In this document: piece by piece, positions 45,413 to 55,332 of the stretch
How the letters are laid out: each line of letters begins with the position of its first letter
How positions within the stretch are numbered: position 1 is the first letter of the stretch
DNA from: Actinacidiphila rubida
GTDB taxonomy: Bacteria > Actinomycetota > Actinomycetes > Streptomycetales > Streptomycetaceae
Assembly (NCBI RefSeq): GCF_900110255.1
Contig: NZ_FODD01000004.1
Span: 1 to 64,000, forward strand
Direction of reading: 5' to 3'
Length of the DNA stretch: 64,000 bases
The notes under the pieces: model-generated
What the model was told of the DNA's origin: nothing
What the model saw: only the letters and a program-made list of their open reading frames with translations
Database searches by the model: none
Translations under genes and position numbers: made by a program

Positions 45413-47128
45413 GTGAGCGGATCGGCGGCGGGCGGCGGCGGAACGGGGCAGCGGAACCTGGTCCTGGCGGCGATGATCTTCGCGGTCGCGATGACCTTCA
45501 TCGACCAGACCATCGTGTCGATCGCCGCTCCCGACATCCAGCGCGAGCTGAACCTGTCGACGACCGGCCTGCAGTGGGCCGTCAACGCCTACCTGCTGAC
45601 CCTGGCCGCGTTCTTCGCCTACGGCGGCCGGCTCGCCGACACCGCCGGCCACCGGCGGGTCGTGGTCGCCGGCGTGGTGATCTTCGCCCTCTCCTCGCTG
45701 CTGTGCGGGCTGACGCCCAAGGGCGGCGCCGCCCAGGCGTGGATCGTGACGTTCCGGGCGGTGCAGGGCGTCGGCGGCGCGATCATGTTCCCCGCCGCGC
45801 TGGGCATCGTGGTGCAGACGTTCGCGCTGCGCGAGCGCGGCCGGGCGCTGGCCCTGTTCTTCGGGATCGCCGGCGGCCTGACCGCGATCGGGCCGATCCT
45901 CGGCGGCTACCTGACGCAGTGGACGTGGCGGGCCATCTTCTGGGTGAACGTGCCGGTCGCCGTGATCGCCCTGGTCCTCATCGCGCTCTCCAAGCCGGTG
46001 ACCGACCACCGCCCCGCGCCGATGGACTACCGCGGCCTGGCGCTGATCGCCGGCGGGGTGGGGCTGAGCGTGTTCGGGTTCCAGCAGGCGCAGATCTGGC
46101 ACTGGTCGAACCCGGGCATCGCGCTGTGCATCGCGGGCGGCCTGCTGCTGCTCGCCGTCTTCTACGCGGTGGAGCTGCGGACGCCCTCGCCGCTGATGCA
46201 GGTGCGGATCTTCCGCAACCGTGCGTTCGGGGTGCAGAACCTGGTGCTGGGCACCTCGATGCTGGTGTTCGTGCCGCTGTTCTTCTTCGCCAGCGAGTAC
46301 GCCCAGATCGGCCTGGGCAAGTCGGCGTCGGAGGCCGGCCTCTACCTGCTCTACTTCTTCGTCGGGTTCGTCATCGCGTCCCAGATCGGCGGCCGGATGC
46401 TGGACCGCGGCGGGGCGAAGCGGCCGGTCGTGCTGGGGTGCGTGCTCGCCGCGGTCGGCTTCTTCCTGCTCGCCGGCGAGGTGACCGGCCTCGATTTCGG
46501 CACGCAGCAGTGGTACGTCATCCTCGCCGGCTTCGGCATGGGCATGATGCTGACGCCCGCGACGACGGACGCGGTGAACCGGGCCGGGCGCCTGTCGTAC
46601 GGCGAGGCCACCGGCATCACCCAGACCGTCCGCAACTACGCGGCCAGCCTCGGTCTCGCGGTGCTCGGCACGATCTCGCTGGCCGTCTTCGAGTCCCATC
46701 TGCGCACGTCCCTGATCTCCCAGGGCGTCCCCGCGGCCCAGGCCTCCTCCCAGGCCCACTCCCTCGCGCAGTCGCACTCCGCGCCGTCCGGCTCGGGCAC
46801 CGTCCCGCACTACGTCCGGCTGGACTTCGCGTACTCCACCCGCACGGTCTTCTACGTGATGGCCGGGATCATGGCCGCGGCCGCGATCGTCGCGAAGATC
46901 GGCCTGCGGCCCGGCCTCCAGGAGGAGCACGAGGGCGCGGGCGCGGCCGGGACGGACGGGAACGCGACCGCGGGGGCCCGCTCCGGGGAGTCGGGCGCGG
47001 ACGGGGCGGGGGCACAGGGGTCGGGCGCTGGAGGCTCGGGCGCGGGCGGGTCGCAGGCCGCGGGGTCTCCGACGCCGTACGAGAAGGGGGCGCCGCCTCC
47101 CCCGGCGGACCGGCCGCCGTCGGGCTGA
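45413..47128 (+). CDS. MFS exporter, DHA2 (EmrB/QacA) family
   Basis: A 571-residue transporter with 14 predicted helices. DQTIVSIAAPDIQREL and LQWAVNAYLLTLAAFFAYGGRLAD are classic DHA2 motifs (D1 and A), and GPILGGYLTQWTWRAIFWVNVPV is motif C. The last 65 residues form a Gly/Ala/Ser-rich cytoplasmic tail. It would export drugs or metabolites using protons; no TetR/MarR regulator lies beside it. GTG 45413 follows GAGGAG. It ends 12 bp from the convergent ABC gene. Confidence 0.9.
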   Translation: MSGSAAGGGGTGQRNLVLAAMIFAVAMTFIDQTIVSIAAPDIQRELNLSTTGLQWAVNAYLLTLAAFFAYGGRLADTAGHRRVVVAGVVIFALSSLLCGLTPKGGAAQAWIVTFRAVQGVGGAIMFPAALGIVVQTFALRERGRALALFFGIAGGLTAIGPILGGYLTQWTWRAIFWVNVPVAVIALVLIALSKPVTDHRPAPMDYRGLALIAGGVGLSVFGFQQAQIWHWSNPGIALCIAGGLLLLAVFYAVELRTPSPLMQVRIFRNRAFGVQNLVLGTSMLVFVPLFFFASEYAQIGLGKSASEAGLYLLYFFVGFVIASQIGGRMLDRGGAKRPVVLGCVLAAVGFFLLAGEVTGLDFGTQQWYVILAGFGMGMMLTPATTDAVNRAGRLSYGEATGITQTVRNYAASLGLAVLGTISLAVFESHLRTSLISQGVPAAQASSQAHSLAQSHSAPSGSGTVPHYVRLDFAYSTRTVFYVMAGIMAAAAIVAKIGLRPGLQEEHEGAGAAGTDGNATAGARSGESGADGAGAQGSGAGGSGAGGSQAAGSPTPYEKGAPPPPADRPPSG

Positions 47129-47140
47129 CGGGCCGGCGGC

Positions 47141-48808
47141 TCAGCGCCAGGAGCGGGCGACGGCCCAGGCGGACAGGCGGGCGGCGGCGAGGGCCACCAC
47201 CGCGGCCGCGAGGAGGGCGAGGACCGGATAGTGCACGGCGCCGGTGCGCGAGCCCGTCACCAGGCCGGTGACCGCGGCCTGCGCGGGCGAGCCGGAGACG
47301 ATGAGCACCGCGCCCGCGGCGACCGCGGTGGTCAGCACCGGCCAGCCGGCGCCCCGCACGAGCGGCGGGTTGGTGAGGGCGCCGACGGCGGTCCCCAGCA
47401 GGACGGACACCGCCGCCGCCATCGCGCCGGCCAGGGCGGCGGGGCCGATCGGCACCGCGGTGTGCAGGTCGTCGGCGTGCGGCCCGCTGACCGCGGCGAC
47501 GACCGCCGTCCCGGCGAGCCCCAGCACCCCGGACACCACGGCCGCGGCGGCGAGCGCGGCGCTCTGCGCCCGGGCCGGCCCCACCGCCGAGGCGACGCAG
47601 GCGCGGGCCGCGGCGGGCTCGTTGGTCACGCACACGCGGACCGTCCACGCCGCGACCGGCAGCAGCAGCGCCGCCGCGTAGCCGAGCGATCCGAGCAGGG
47701 GTTCGCCGCCCGCGATGCCGATCGCCATCACGGCGCCGTAGAAGATCAGCGGCGGCAGCCAGCGGTGCGAGCGCAGCAGCAGGTCGAGCTGGTAGCGCAC
47801 CAGCACGCCCGGGCGACGGGCCCGCGCGGACGGACCCGTGGCCCCGACCGGGGCCGTCAGCCGGGGCGTTCGCGGCGCCGGGCGGGGGCCCGGCACCGCC
47901 GTCGCGGGCGGCGCGTCCGTCCGCACGGCGGTGATGTGCCAGGGCGGTGCGGCCGCCAGCAGGGCCCGCAGCACGGCGTCGGACCGTCCGGCCGGCACGG
48001 CGCCCCGGACCGCGCCGCTCTCCCCCACCGGCAGCAGGCCCTCGGCCCCCGCGGGCAGCGGGCGCCCGGTGCCGACGGCTTCGATCACGACGGTGGCCGC
48101 GTCGTCGGGCGCAGGGTCGGCAGCGGAGAGGGCGGGGGCGGTCATGGTCAGGACGCCGGTGTCCACGGCGTGGACGGCGGTCGTGTCGGCCGCCAGCCGC
48201 CGCGGGTCGTGGTCGACGAACACGACGATCGCCCCGGCCGCGACCCGTTCGCGTACCGCCGCGTCGAGCACGGCGCGGGCCGCCACGTCCAGGCCCGTCC
48301 ACGCCTCGTCCAGGACGAGCAGCGCGGGGTCGGCCAGCAGCGCCTGGATCACCGCGACCTTCTGGCAGGTGCCCTTGGAGAGCTCGTCGAGCGGGGTGCG
48401 GGCGTGGCCGGCGAGGCCGAAGCGGTCGAGCCAGTACAGGGCGCTGTCCGCGGCCTCGCGTGCGGGCAGCCCGCGCACCGCGCCCATGTGCGTGAGGTAG
48501 CGCAGTACGGCGAAGGGCAGGGCGGGCGGGAACCGCTCGGGCACGTACGCGGTGCCGGCCGCGGGCCTCCCGCTCACCTGCCCGGCGGTGGGGCGGTCGA
48601 CCCCGGCGAGGATCCGCAGCAGCGTCGACTTGCCGCTGCCGTTCGGGCCCTCGACCCGCACGAGGCTGCCGGGCGGCACCTCGAACGCGACGTCACGCAG
48701 CACCCACGGCCCGCGGAGCCCGTAGCGCCGCCCCACACCGTCCAGTCGCAGCCCGCCGCCGGCCGCGGCCGCCTCCCCGTCGTCTCGCACGGGCCCATCC
48801 TCACCCAC
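47141..48808 (-). CDS. ABC transporter with ATPase and membrane domain fused in one chain
   Basis: A 555-residue protein whose first 230 residues are an ATP-binding cassette: Walker A GPNGSGKST (54-62), signature LSKGTCQKVAV, Walker B LLVLDEAWTGLD and H-loop VDHDPRR. After a Pro/Ala linker, residues about 340-555 contain six hydrophobic helices. The order ATPase then membrane part is the reverse of most fused exporters and resembles an ABC-2 system merged into one gene. GTG 48808 or 48790 could start it. Substrate unknown. Confidence 0.8.
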   Translation of the reverse strand: MGEDGPVRDDGEAAAAGGGLRLDGVGRRYGLRGPWVLRDVAFEVPPGSLVRVEGPNGSGKSTLLRILAGVDRPTAGQVSGRPAAGTAYVPERFPPALPFAVLRYLTHMGAVRGLPAREAADSALYWLDRFGLAGHARTPLDELSKGTCQKVAVIQALLADPALLVLDEAWTGLDVAARAVLDAAVRERVAAGAIVVFVDHDPRRLAADTTAVHAVDTGVLTMTAPALSAADPAPDDAATVVIEAVGTGRPLPAGAEGLLPVGESGAVRGAVPAGRSDAVLRALLAAAPPWHITAVRTDAPPATAVPGPRPAPRTPRLTAPVGATGPSARARRPGVLVRYQLDLLLRSHRWLPPLIFYGAVMAIGIAGGEPLLGSLGYAAALLLPVAAWTVRVCVTNEPAAARACVASAVGPARAQSAALAAAAVVSGVLGLAGTAVVAAVSGPHADDLHTAVPIGPAALAGAMAAAVSVLLGTAVGALTNPPLVRGAGWPVLTTAVAAGAVLIVSGSPAQAAVTGLVTGSRTGAVHYPVLALLAAAVVALAAARLSAWAVARSWR

Positions 48809-48849
48809 GCGGGCGGGGGCGTGGAAGGCGCGGATGGCAGACTTGCCAC

Positions 48850-49599
48850 GTGAGTACGCCTGTCGAACGCAGTACCAGCACCAGCAGCACCAGCACCAGC
48901 CCCTTCCGGGACGAGGCGCCGGACCGGGACGAGGCCCCGCAGTTCGTCCTGCCGCTCGTCGTCCGCATCGAGCGCGACGCGCCGCCGGGGCGGACGGACG
49001 CGCTGGAGACGGCGGCCCGCGCGGTCCTCACGCTGCTCGCCGACGAGCGGTCGACGGCGCCGGACGGGGAGTGGGCGGAGGCGGTGCGCGACTGGCAGGA
49101 CGCGCGCATCCGCAAGGTCGTGCGGCGCGCGCGGGGCGCGGAGTGGCGCCGGGCCGGGGCGCTGCCGGGGATCACCGTGACGGGTGACGCCGCGGAGGTG
49201 CGGGTGTTCCCGCCGGTGCCGCTGGACGCGTGGCCCAAGGACCTGGCGCGGCTCCAGGTCTCCGGCACCGAGCTCGACGAGCCGCAGCCGCCGGCCGCCC
49301 CCGCACCGGGCGTCCCCGTCCTGTGGATGAACCCGGACGTCGCGATGTCCGCGGGCAAGGCGATGGCCCAGGCCGGGCACGGCGCGCAGCTCGCCTGGTG
49401 GGAGCTGTCCGCAGAGGAGCGGGCCGCCTGGGCGGCGTCCGGTTTCCGGCTCGCCGTCCGCACCGCCGCCCCCGCCGACTGGCCGCGCCTGACGGCCGCC
49501 GGCCTCCCGGTCGTCCGCGACGCCGGCTTCACCGAGATCGCCGCCGGCTCCTGCACCGTCGTCGCCGCCCACCCGGCCCTCAAGGGGGCCACCCCGTAG
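48850..49599 (+). CDS. PTH2-family peptidyl-tRNA hydrolase
   Basis: The 249-residue product carries a C-terminal PTH2 domain (about 155-249): VPVLWMNPDVAMSAGKAMAQAGHGAQLA is the family's Lys/His-containing opening, then GLPVVRDAGFTEIAAGS. The N-terminal 150 residues are not part of PTH2 and are unassigned. PTH2 enzymes, typical of archaea and eukaryotes, free tRNA from stalled peptidyl-tRNA; actinomycetes carry them beside Pth1. GTG 48850 starts the ORF; it is divergent from the ABC gene by 41 bp. Confidence 0.82.
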   Translation: MSTPVERSTSTSSTSTSPFRDEAPDRDEAPQFVLPLVVRIERDAPPGRTDALETAARAVLTLLADERSTAPDGEWAEAVRDWQDARIRKVVRRARGAEWRRAGALPGITVTGDAAEVRVFPPVPLDAWPKDLARLQVSGTELDEPQPPAAPAPGVPVLWMNPDVAMSAGKAMAQAGHGAQLAWWELSAEERAAWAASGFRLAVRTAAPADWPRLTAAGLPVVRDAGFTEIAAGSCTVVAAHPALKGATP

Positions 49600-49615
49600 C
49601 ACGGAGCCCGTCCCC

Positions 49616-49666
49616 GGGCGCAGCACGACCCCGGGCCCCCAAGGGGCTCGGGGTCGTGCTGCGCCC
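49616..49666. terminator. Strong bidirectional terminator between the PTH2 gene and hemQ
   Basis: A perfect 18-bp stem: GGGCGCAGCACGACCCCG (49616-49633) with its complement (49649-49666). It stands between two convergent genes. Confidence 0.85.
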
Positions 49667-49725
49667 GGCCGGGCGATGCCCCCGGCGCGGGGCCGAGCCC
49701 ACGCCGGGTCCGCGCCCGGAGGGGG

Positions 49726-50475
49726 CTACGCGAGCGTCGCGATCAGGTCCGGGAGGGAGCGGCGACGACCCGTGTAGAACGGGACCTCCTCGCGGACGTG
49801 GCGGCGGGCCTCGGACCCGCGCAGGTGCCGCATGAGGTCGACGATGCGGTACAGCTCGTCCGCCTCGAACGCGAGGATCCACTCGTAGTCGCCGAGCGAG
49901 AACGACGCCACGGTGTTGGCCCGCACGTCGGGGTAGCCGCGCGCCATCTTGCCGTGGTCGGCCAGCATCCGCCGCCGGTCCTCGTCGGGCAGCAGGTACC
50001 AGTCGTACGACCGGACGAACGGGTAGACGCTGACCCAGTCGCGGGGCGTCTCGTCCGCGAGGAACGCGGGCACGTGGGACTTGTTGAACTCCGCGGGGCG
50101 GTGCAGCGCCATGTTGGACCACACCGGCTCCAGCGCGCGGCCGAGCCGGGTGCGGCGGAAGAGGTTGTACGCCTCCTGCAGGGCGTCCGCGGTCTCCGCG
50201 TGCCACCAGATCATGACGTCCGCGTCGGCCCGCATGCCGGACACGTCGTAGGTGCCGCGCACGGTGACGTCCTTCGCGGCGAGCTGCGCGAACAGCTCCT
50301 CCACCTCGTCCGCCCAGCCGCCGCGGTCCTCCGGCAGCGCCGCGCGCAGCCGGAACACCGACCACAGCGTGTAACGGATGACCTCGTTGAGGTCCTTGGC
50401 CTTCTTGCCCGCGTGGGGCGCCTTCGCGGGCCCTTCGGCGTCGGCGCTGGAACGGGCGGCAGTCGAGTCGGTCAT
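49726..50475 (-). CDS. hemQ: Coproheme decarboxylase
   Basis: HemQ (249 aa), of the chlorite-dismutase fold, decarboxylates coproheme to heme b with H2O2 in the Gram-positive route. [28 protein letters not shown] with the catalytic Tyr, [12 protein letters not shown] with the likely proximal His, and [16 protein letters not shown] are family motifs. The first 27 residues are an Ala/Lys-rich extension. It lies 4 bp downstream of hemY, supporting one operon. Confidence 0.93.
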   Translation of the reverse strand: MTDSTAARSSADAEGPAKAPHAGKKAKDLNEVIRYTLWSVFRLRAALPEDRGGWADEVEELFAQLAAKDVTVRGTYDVSGMRADADVMIWWHAETADALQEAYNLFRRTRLGRALEPVWSNMALHRPAEFNKSHVPAFLADETPRDWVSVYPFVRSYDWYLLPDEDRRRMLADHGKMARGYPDVRANTVASFSLGDYEWILAFEADELYRIVDLMRHLRGSEARRHVREEVPFYTGRRRSLPDLIATLA

Positions 50476-50479
50476 GCGG

Positions 50480-51946
50480 CTATTCTCCCGCGCCGTCCCC
50501 CGCGCCCCGCACCAGGGTCGCCAGGACCTCGCGGGCCGCCCGCCGGCCGCTGCCGACGCACGCCGGGATGCCCACGCCGTCGTAGACCGCGCCGCACACC
50601 GCGAGTCCCGGCAGCTTGCCGACCTGTTCGCGGATGCGCGCGACCCGGCCGACGTGCCCGACGGCATACTGCGGCAGGCCGGCCTCCCAGCGGGTGACGC
50701 GTGCGGCGACGGGAGCCGCGCGGAGCCCGGCGGCCTCGCCGAGGTCCTCGCGGGACAGGCGCACCAGGTCGGTGTCGTCCCAGGCGAGATCCGCCTCGCT
50801 GCCGTAGCGGCCGACGGAGGTGCGCAGCACGAAGGTGTCGCCGCCGGCCTTGCCGAGCCAGCCCCACTTGTGGCTGGAGAAGGTGGCCGCCTTGATGGTG
50901 CGGCCGTCCACCGGGGGCACCAGGAACCCGCTGCCGACCGGGAGTTGGTGGACGTCGCGGCGGCGGAAGGCCATGGTGACCAGGGCCATGCCGGCGTACT
51001 CGACGGCGGCCAGGTCCGCGGCCGCAGCCGGCGCCTCCGCGGCCAGCAGCCGGGCGGCGGCCGGTGCGGGCGCGGCGACCACCACGGCGTCGGCGGTGAG
51101 GTCCCGGTCGGCGAGCACGACCTGCCAGCCGTGCGGGCGCCGCCGCAGCTCGCGCACCGCCGCGCCCGTCTCGATGGTGACGCCCGCGGCCCGGCAGGCG
51201 CCGGCGACGGCGACCGGGAGGCGGCCGACGCCCCCGCTGATGCCGTTGAAGACCGGTCCGGTCTGGCGCGCGGCGACGGCCTTGCGCTGCAGCTCGCGGG
51301 CGGCCTCGATGAGGGAGCGGCCGTCGCGGGCGGCGGTGTAGAGCTGCGGGATGGCCGCACGCAGCGAGATCTCGTAGGCGTTGCCCGCGTAGACGCCGCC
51401 GAGCAGGGGCTCGACGAGCCGGTCGACGACCTCGCGGCCGAGCCGGGCCGCGACGTACGTGCCGACCGCGGTGTCCTCGCCGATGTCGGTGCGGGGCAGG
51501 ACGTGGTCGAGCGGTATGCGGGCCAGGCCCGCGGCGGACAGCACTCCGGAGGAGGCCAGCGGGCCGAGGTCGGCGGGCACGCCCATGACGCCGCCGGACG
51601 GCATGGGCCGCAGCCGGCCGCGGGTCCACAGCTTCGCGCCGAGCACCGCGGGCGGCTCCAGCGCGTCGGCCAGGCCCACCGCGCGGGCCAGCTCGATCGC
51701 TTCGGGCCGCCTGGCCAGCAGGGACTCGGCGCCCAGGTCGACGGGGACGCCGGCGATCTCGTCGGCGTGCAGCTTGCCGCCGAGGCGTTCCGAGGCCTCC
51801 AGCAGTGTCACGCGGGCCCCGGCCCCGGCCAGGTCGTACGCGGCCGCGAGACCGGAGATCCCGCCGCCGACGACCACCACGTGCCCCGCGTCGGGGGCGC
51901 CTCCCGGGGCCGGCGCGGGGACGGTCGGGCGGTGGGTCTGGCTCAT
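50480..51946 (-). CDS. hemY: Coproporphyrinogen III / protoporphyrinogen oxidase
   Basis: A 488-residue FAD enzyme. The dinucleotide-binding motif [18 protein letters not shown] (23-40) is followed by [12 protein letters not shown]; the C-terminal [13 protein letters not shown] closes the FAD site. In actinobacteria, which use the coproporphyrin-dependent pathway, this HemY (CgoX) oxidises coproporphyrinogen III, the step before the ferrochelatase and HemQ. hemQ is immediately downstream. Confidence 0.93.
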   Translation of the reverse strand: MSQTHRPTVPAPAPGGAPDAGHVVVVGGGISGLAAAYDLAGAGARVTLLEASERLGGKLHADEIAGVPVDLGAESLLARRPEAIELARAVGLADALEPPAVLGAKLWTRGRLRPMPSGGVMGVPADLGPLASSGVLSAAGLARIPLDHVLPRTDIGEDTAVGTYVAARLGREVVDRLVEPLLGGVYAGNAYEISLRAAIPQLYTAARDGRSLIEAARELQRKAVAARQTGPVFNGISGGVGRLPVAVAGACRAAGVTIETGAAVRELRRRPHGWQVVLADRDLTADAVVVAAPAPAAARLLAAEAPAAAADLAAVEYAGMALVTMAFRRRDVHQLPVGSGFLVPPVDGRTIKAATFSSHKWGWLGKAGGDTFVLRTSVGRYGSEADLAWDDTDLVRLSREDLGEAAGLRAAPVAARVTRWEAGLPQYAVGHVGRVARIREQVGKLPGLAVCGAVYDGVGIPACVGSGRRAAREVLATLVRGAGDGAGE

Positions 51947-52079
51947 GCCCCCACTGTCTCAGACACCGGATCGCGTTCCGAACGTGACCCCATCGGGATC
52001 GCCCGGCGGCAACCCGCCGCGGGGCCGGTCCGTCCAACTCGCGACACCGTTCCGACGGCCCTGACTCCGGGGGGATTTG

Positions 52080-53225
52080 ATGGAAGCGAACGACACGGCA
52101 CGCACTGCCGCGCGGCAGTGGAGACGGCGGCGGCGGACGGCCGCGGCCTGCGGGCTGCTGCTGGCCGCCGCGGTGGCCCTCGCGGGCTGCGGCAGCTCGG
52201 GCGGGAGCAGGTCGAACGACTCGGCGGCCGCGCCGCAGGCCAGGAACCAGCAGGATACGGGGAACGCGGACGCGGCGGGCACCGGCGGCACGGGCGGGGC
52301 GGGTGGCGGCACGGCGGGGACGGGGGGCGCGGGCACGACCGCACCGCGGCCGGCGCCCGGTTCCCTGATCCGCGTCGCCCACCTGACGGTGCGCACCCCG
52401 CACGTCGAGCAGCAGTTGGACGCCGCGCGCACGATGGCCGCGGACGCCGGCGGGTACGCGGGGGACGAGCAGACCACCGTCGACGCGCGCGGGCACGCCG
52501 AGTCCACGGTCGAGCTGCGGGTGCCGGTGGCCGCGTACGACGCGACGGTCACCCGCCTCGCGAAGCTGGGCACGCTGCTGGCGCGCACGGTCAGCGTCCA
52601 GGACGTCACGGGGCAGGTGGTGGACGTCGCCAGCCGGGTCAGGTCGCAGCAGGCGAGTGTGGCGCGGGTGCGGGCGCTGATGGACCGGGCGTCGAGCCTG
52701 AGCGACGTGGTGTCGCTGGAGAGCGAGCTGAGCACCCGTGAGTCGGCGCTGGAGGCGCTGGAGGCGCAGCAGGCCGCGCTCAGGTCGCAGACGGAGCTGG
52801 CGACGATCAGCCTGCGGCTCACGGAGCCGCCGGCCAGGCCCGCGCCACCGCACCCGGCCCGGAAGCACGACGGCTTCTGGACCGTGGTCGGGCACGGCCT
52901 CGGCCAGGGCTGGCACGCCTTCTACGTGACGATGCGGGTGCTGCTGGTCGTGGCCGCCGTGGTGCTGCCGTTCGCGCTGCTCGCGCTGCTGGTCTGGTAC
53001 GGCTACCGGCTGCTGCGGCGCCGGCTGCCCGGCATCGTGCCCGGACACCGGCCCGAGCCGTCGACACTTCGCGCGCCCGACGGCTCCGGACCGCGGGTGC
53101 CGGGCCCGGCACTCCCCGCCTACCCGGGCGCGGCCCGGAAGGCGGCTCCGAAGGCGTCCGGCGCGCCGGACCGGCCGAACGCGCCGGAGGGGCAGGACGA
53201 GCCGGAGGGGCCGCCCGCCGGCTAG
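52080..53225 (+). CDS. DUF4349-domain lipoprotein
   Basis: The 381-residue product has an Arg-rich signal, lipobox LAGC with Cys37, a Gly/Thr/Ala-rich linker, a DUF4349 domain (about 95-245) with a probable coiled coil (ELSTRESALEALEAQQAAL), and one C-terminal membrane helix (about 275-305) followed by a Pro-rich tail. It should be held at the outer face of the membrane by lipid and then cross it. Its position between hemY and hemE, on the opposite strand, does not reveal its job. ATG 52080 follows GGGGGGA. Confidence 0.85.
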   Translation: MEANDTARTAARQWRRRRRTAAACGLLLAAAVALAGCGSSGGSRSNDSAAAPQARNQQDTGNADAAGTGGTGGAGGGTAGTGGAGTTAPRPAPGSLIRVAHLTVRTPHVEQQLDAARTMAADAGGYAGDEQTTVDARGHAESTVELRVPVAAYDATVTRLAKLGTLLARTVSVQDVTGQVVDVASRVRSQQASVARVRALMDRASSLSDVVSLESELSTRESALEALEAQQAALRSQTELATISLRLTEPPARPAPPHPARKHDGFWTVVGHGLGQGWHAFYVTMRVLLVVAAVVLPFALLALLVWYGYRLLRRRLPGIVPGHRPEPSTLRAPDGSGPRVPGPALPAYPGAARKAAPKASGAPDRPNAPEGQDEPEGPPAG

Positions 53226-53244
53226 GCGGACGGCCGGGGGCGGC

Positions 53245-54291
53245 TCAGACCGCGCTCGCCTTGTGCACGAACTCGACGAGGCGGGTCAGGGCGTCCGGGT
53301 CGGTGCTGGGCATCACGCCGTGGCCGAGGTTGAAGACATGGCCGGTCCCGGCGGCCGCGGCGGCGTCCAGCACCTCCTGCGCCTTGACCTCGACGGCCGC
53401 GGTCGGGGCGAACAGCACCGTCGGGTCGAGGTTGCCCTGGAGCGCCTTGCCGGGGCCGACCCGGCGGGCCGCCTCGTCCAGCGGGACGCGCCAGTCCACG
53501 CCGACGACGTCGGCGCCGGCCTCTCCCATCAGGCCGAGCAGTTCGCCGGTGCCGACGCCGAAGTGGATGCGGGGCACCCCGTAGCCGGCGACGGCGTCGA
53601 AGACCTTGGCGGAGGCGGGCATCACGTAGCGCCGGTAGTCGGCGGGGGCGAGCGCGCCGGCCCAGGAGTCGAAGAGCTGGACGGCGCTGGCGCCCGCCTC
53701 GATCTGCACCTTGAGGAACGCGACGGTCATGTCGGCGAGGCGGTCGGTGAGGTCGGCCCACAGCTCGGGCTCGCCGTACATCATCGCCTTGGTGCGCTCG
53801 TAGGTGCGCGAGGGGCCGCCCTCGATGAGGTAGCTGGCCAGCGTGAAGGGCGCGCCCGCGAAGCCGATGAGCGGGGTCTCGCCCAGCTCGTCGGTGAGCA
53901 TGCCGACGGCCTCGGTGACGTAGGGGACGTCGCCGGGCTCCAGGGGGCGCAGCCGCGACAGGTCGGCGCGGGTGCGGAGCGGCTCGGCGACGACCGGGCC
54001 GACGCCGGGCTTGATGTCCAGGTCGATGCCGATGGCCCGGAGCGGCACCACGATGTCGCTGAAGTAGATGGCGGCGTCGACGTGGTGGCGGCGGACCGGC
54101 TGCAGGGTGATCTCGGTGATCAGGTCCGGGCGCGTGCAGGACTCCAGCATCGGGACGCCCTCGCGGACCTTCAGGTACTCGGGCAGCGAACGCCCTGCCT
54201 GCCGCATGAACCACACCGGGGTGTGCGGTACGGGCTCGCTCCGGCAGGCGCGGACGAAGGGGGAATCAGCGGTCTTCTGGTGCGCACTCAC
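53245..54291 (-). CDS. hemE: Uroporphyrinogen decarboxylase
   Basis: HemE (348 aa) converts uroporphyrinogen III to coproporphyrinogen III. The N-terminal signature [15 protein letters not shown] with its substrate-binding Arg residues, [27 protein letters not shown] and FNLGHGVMP are all present. GTG 54291 follows GGGAGG. With hemY and hemQ nearby, three of the last four heme steps lie in 5 kb; the ferrochelatase is not in the window. Confidence 0.95.
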   Translation of the reverse strand: MSAHQKTADSPFVRACRSEPVPHTPVWFMRQAGRSLPEYLKVREGVPMLESCTRPDLITEITLQPVRRHHVDAAIYFSDIVVPLRAIGIDLDIKPGVGPVVAEPLRTRADLSRLRPLEPGDVPYVTEAVGMLTDELGETPLIGFAGAPFTLASYLIEGGPSRTYERTKAMMYGEPELWADLTDRLADMTVAFLKVQIEAGASAVQLFDSWAGALAPADYRRYVMPASAKVFDAVAGYGVPRIHFGVGTGELLGLMGEAGADVVGVDWRVPLDEAARRVGPGKALQGNLDPTVLFAPTAAVEVKAQEVLDAAAAAGTGHVFNLGHGVMPSTDPDALTRLVEFVHKASAV

Positions 54292-54524
54292 ACCCGAATC
54301 CTCCCACGCCGTCACGACCGCTCCGGCCCCGCGGTCCGCTCGCGGGCCGGCCGGCGGCGCGCCACCCGCCCGGCCGCGGCCGGGCGGGCCGGCACGCACG
54401 GCGCGCGGGAGGTGCGCGGAACGTGCGCTCAAGGTGCACGAAAGGGAACGACATGGCCGAGTTGGCGTCAAGAAACCGGTGTTGGTCCGGGCAGCGGGCC
54501 GCCGGGGCGCTTACCCTTCCGGGC

Positions 54525-55139
54525 ATGGCAGCGGTTACCGGGCACCTGGACGACGAGGCACCCCTCTCCTTCCGTCGGGCGGTCGAGGCGCTGCGCTCGG
54601 CACGGGTGCGGCCGGAGGTCCGGATCGAGGAGACCGCGGCGCCGCGCCGCCTCGCCCCCTACGCCTACGCCCTGGAGGCCACGGTCATGTCGGGCGGCGA
54701 GGAACTGGCCGACGGCCGCCTCGTGCTGCTGCACGAGCCCGGCGGGCACGACTCGTGGAACGGCGAGTTCCGGCTCGTCACGCTGGCCAGGGCGGAGCTG
54801 GAGCCGGAGATGGCCGGCGATCCGCTGCTGCCCGAGGTGAGCTGGTCCTGGCTGACCGGCGCGCTGGCCGCCCGCGGCGCGGGCTACCACGACCCCAGCG
54901 GCACCGTCTCGCGCGCCTCGTCCCACCACTTCGGCGGGCTCGCGGACCGTCCGGACGACACCCAGATCGAGATCCGGGCGTCCTGGACGCCGTCGTCGCC
55001 TGACGACGCGGCCGGTCATGTGGCGGCCTGGTGCGACCTGCTGTGCGCCTGCGCGGGACTGCCGCCGTCGGACGGCCCGGAGGCGGGGACGCGAGGCGGC
55101 GCCAGCGGGGTCCTCCCGCTGCCCAAGCGCCGTAGCTGA
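54525..55139 (+). CDS. DUF3000-domain protein
   Basis: A 204-residue actinobacterial protein of unknown function, recognised by FRRAVEALRSARVRPEVRIEE, LAPYAYALEATV and PEVSWSWLTGAL. ATG 54525 lies 7 nt after TACCCT (54512-54517) with no ribosome-binding site, so a leaderless transcript is expected; a start at 54423 in the same frame would cover that promoter. The order hemE / DUF3000 / regulator / RNase D is a familiar Streptomyces arrangement. Confidence 0.85.
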   Translation: MAAVTGHLDDEAPLSFRRAVEALRSARVRPEVRIEETAAPRRLAPYAYALEATVMSGGEELADGRLVLLHEPGGHDSWNGEFRLVTLARAELEPEMAGDPLLPEVSWSWLTGALAARGAGYHDPSGTVSRASSHHFGGLADRPDDTQIEIRASWTPSSPDDAAGHVAAWCDLLCACAGLPPSDGPEAGTRGGASGVLPLPKRRS

Positions 55140-55332
55140 ACCACCCGGCCGGAGCGGCGCGGCTGAGGCCCCGTCATCTCGCGGCCGTGCTCCCGGGCAG
55201 CGCCCGCGGAGCACCGCACGGGTGTGCCCAGGGAGACCACCCGTTCGATCGGGCGTCCGATTTGCCTGAAATGCCACTCAATAAATCGTGATCTTTCCCT
55301 AAAGGCCGGAGCAATTGCTGCCGAAGGAGACT

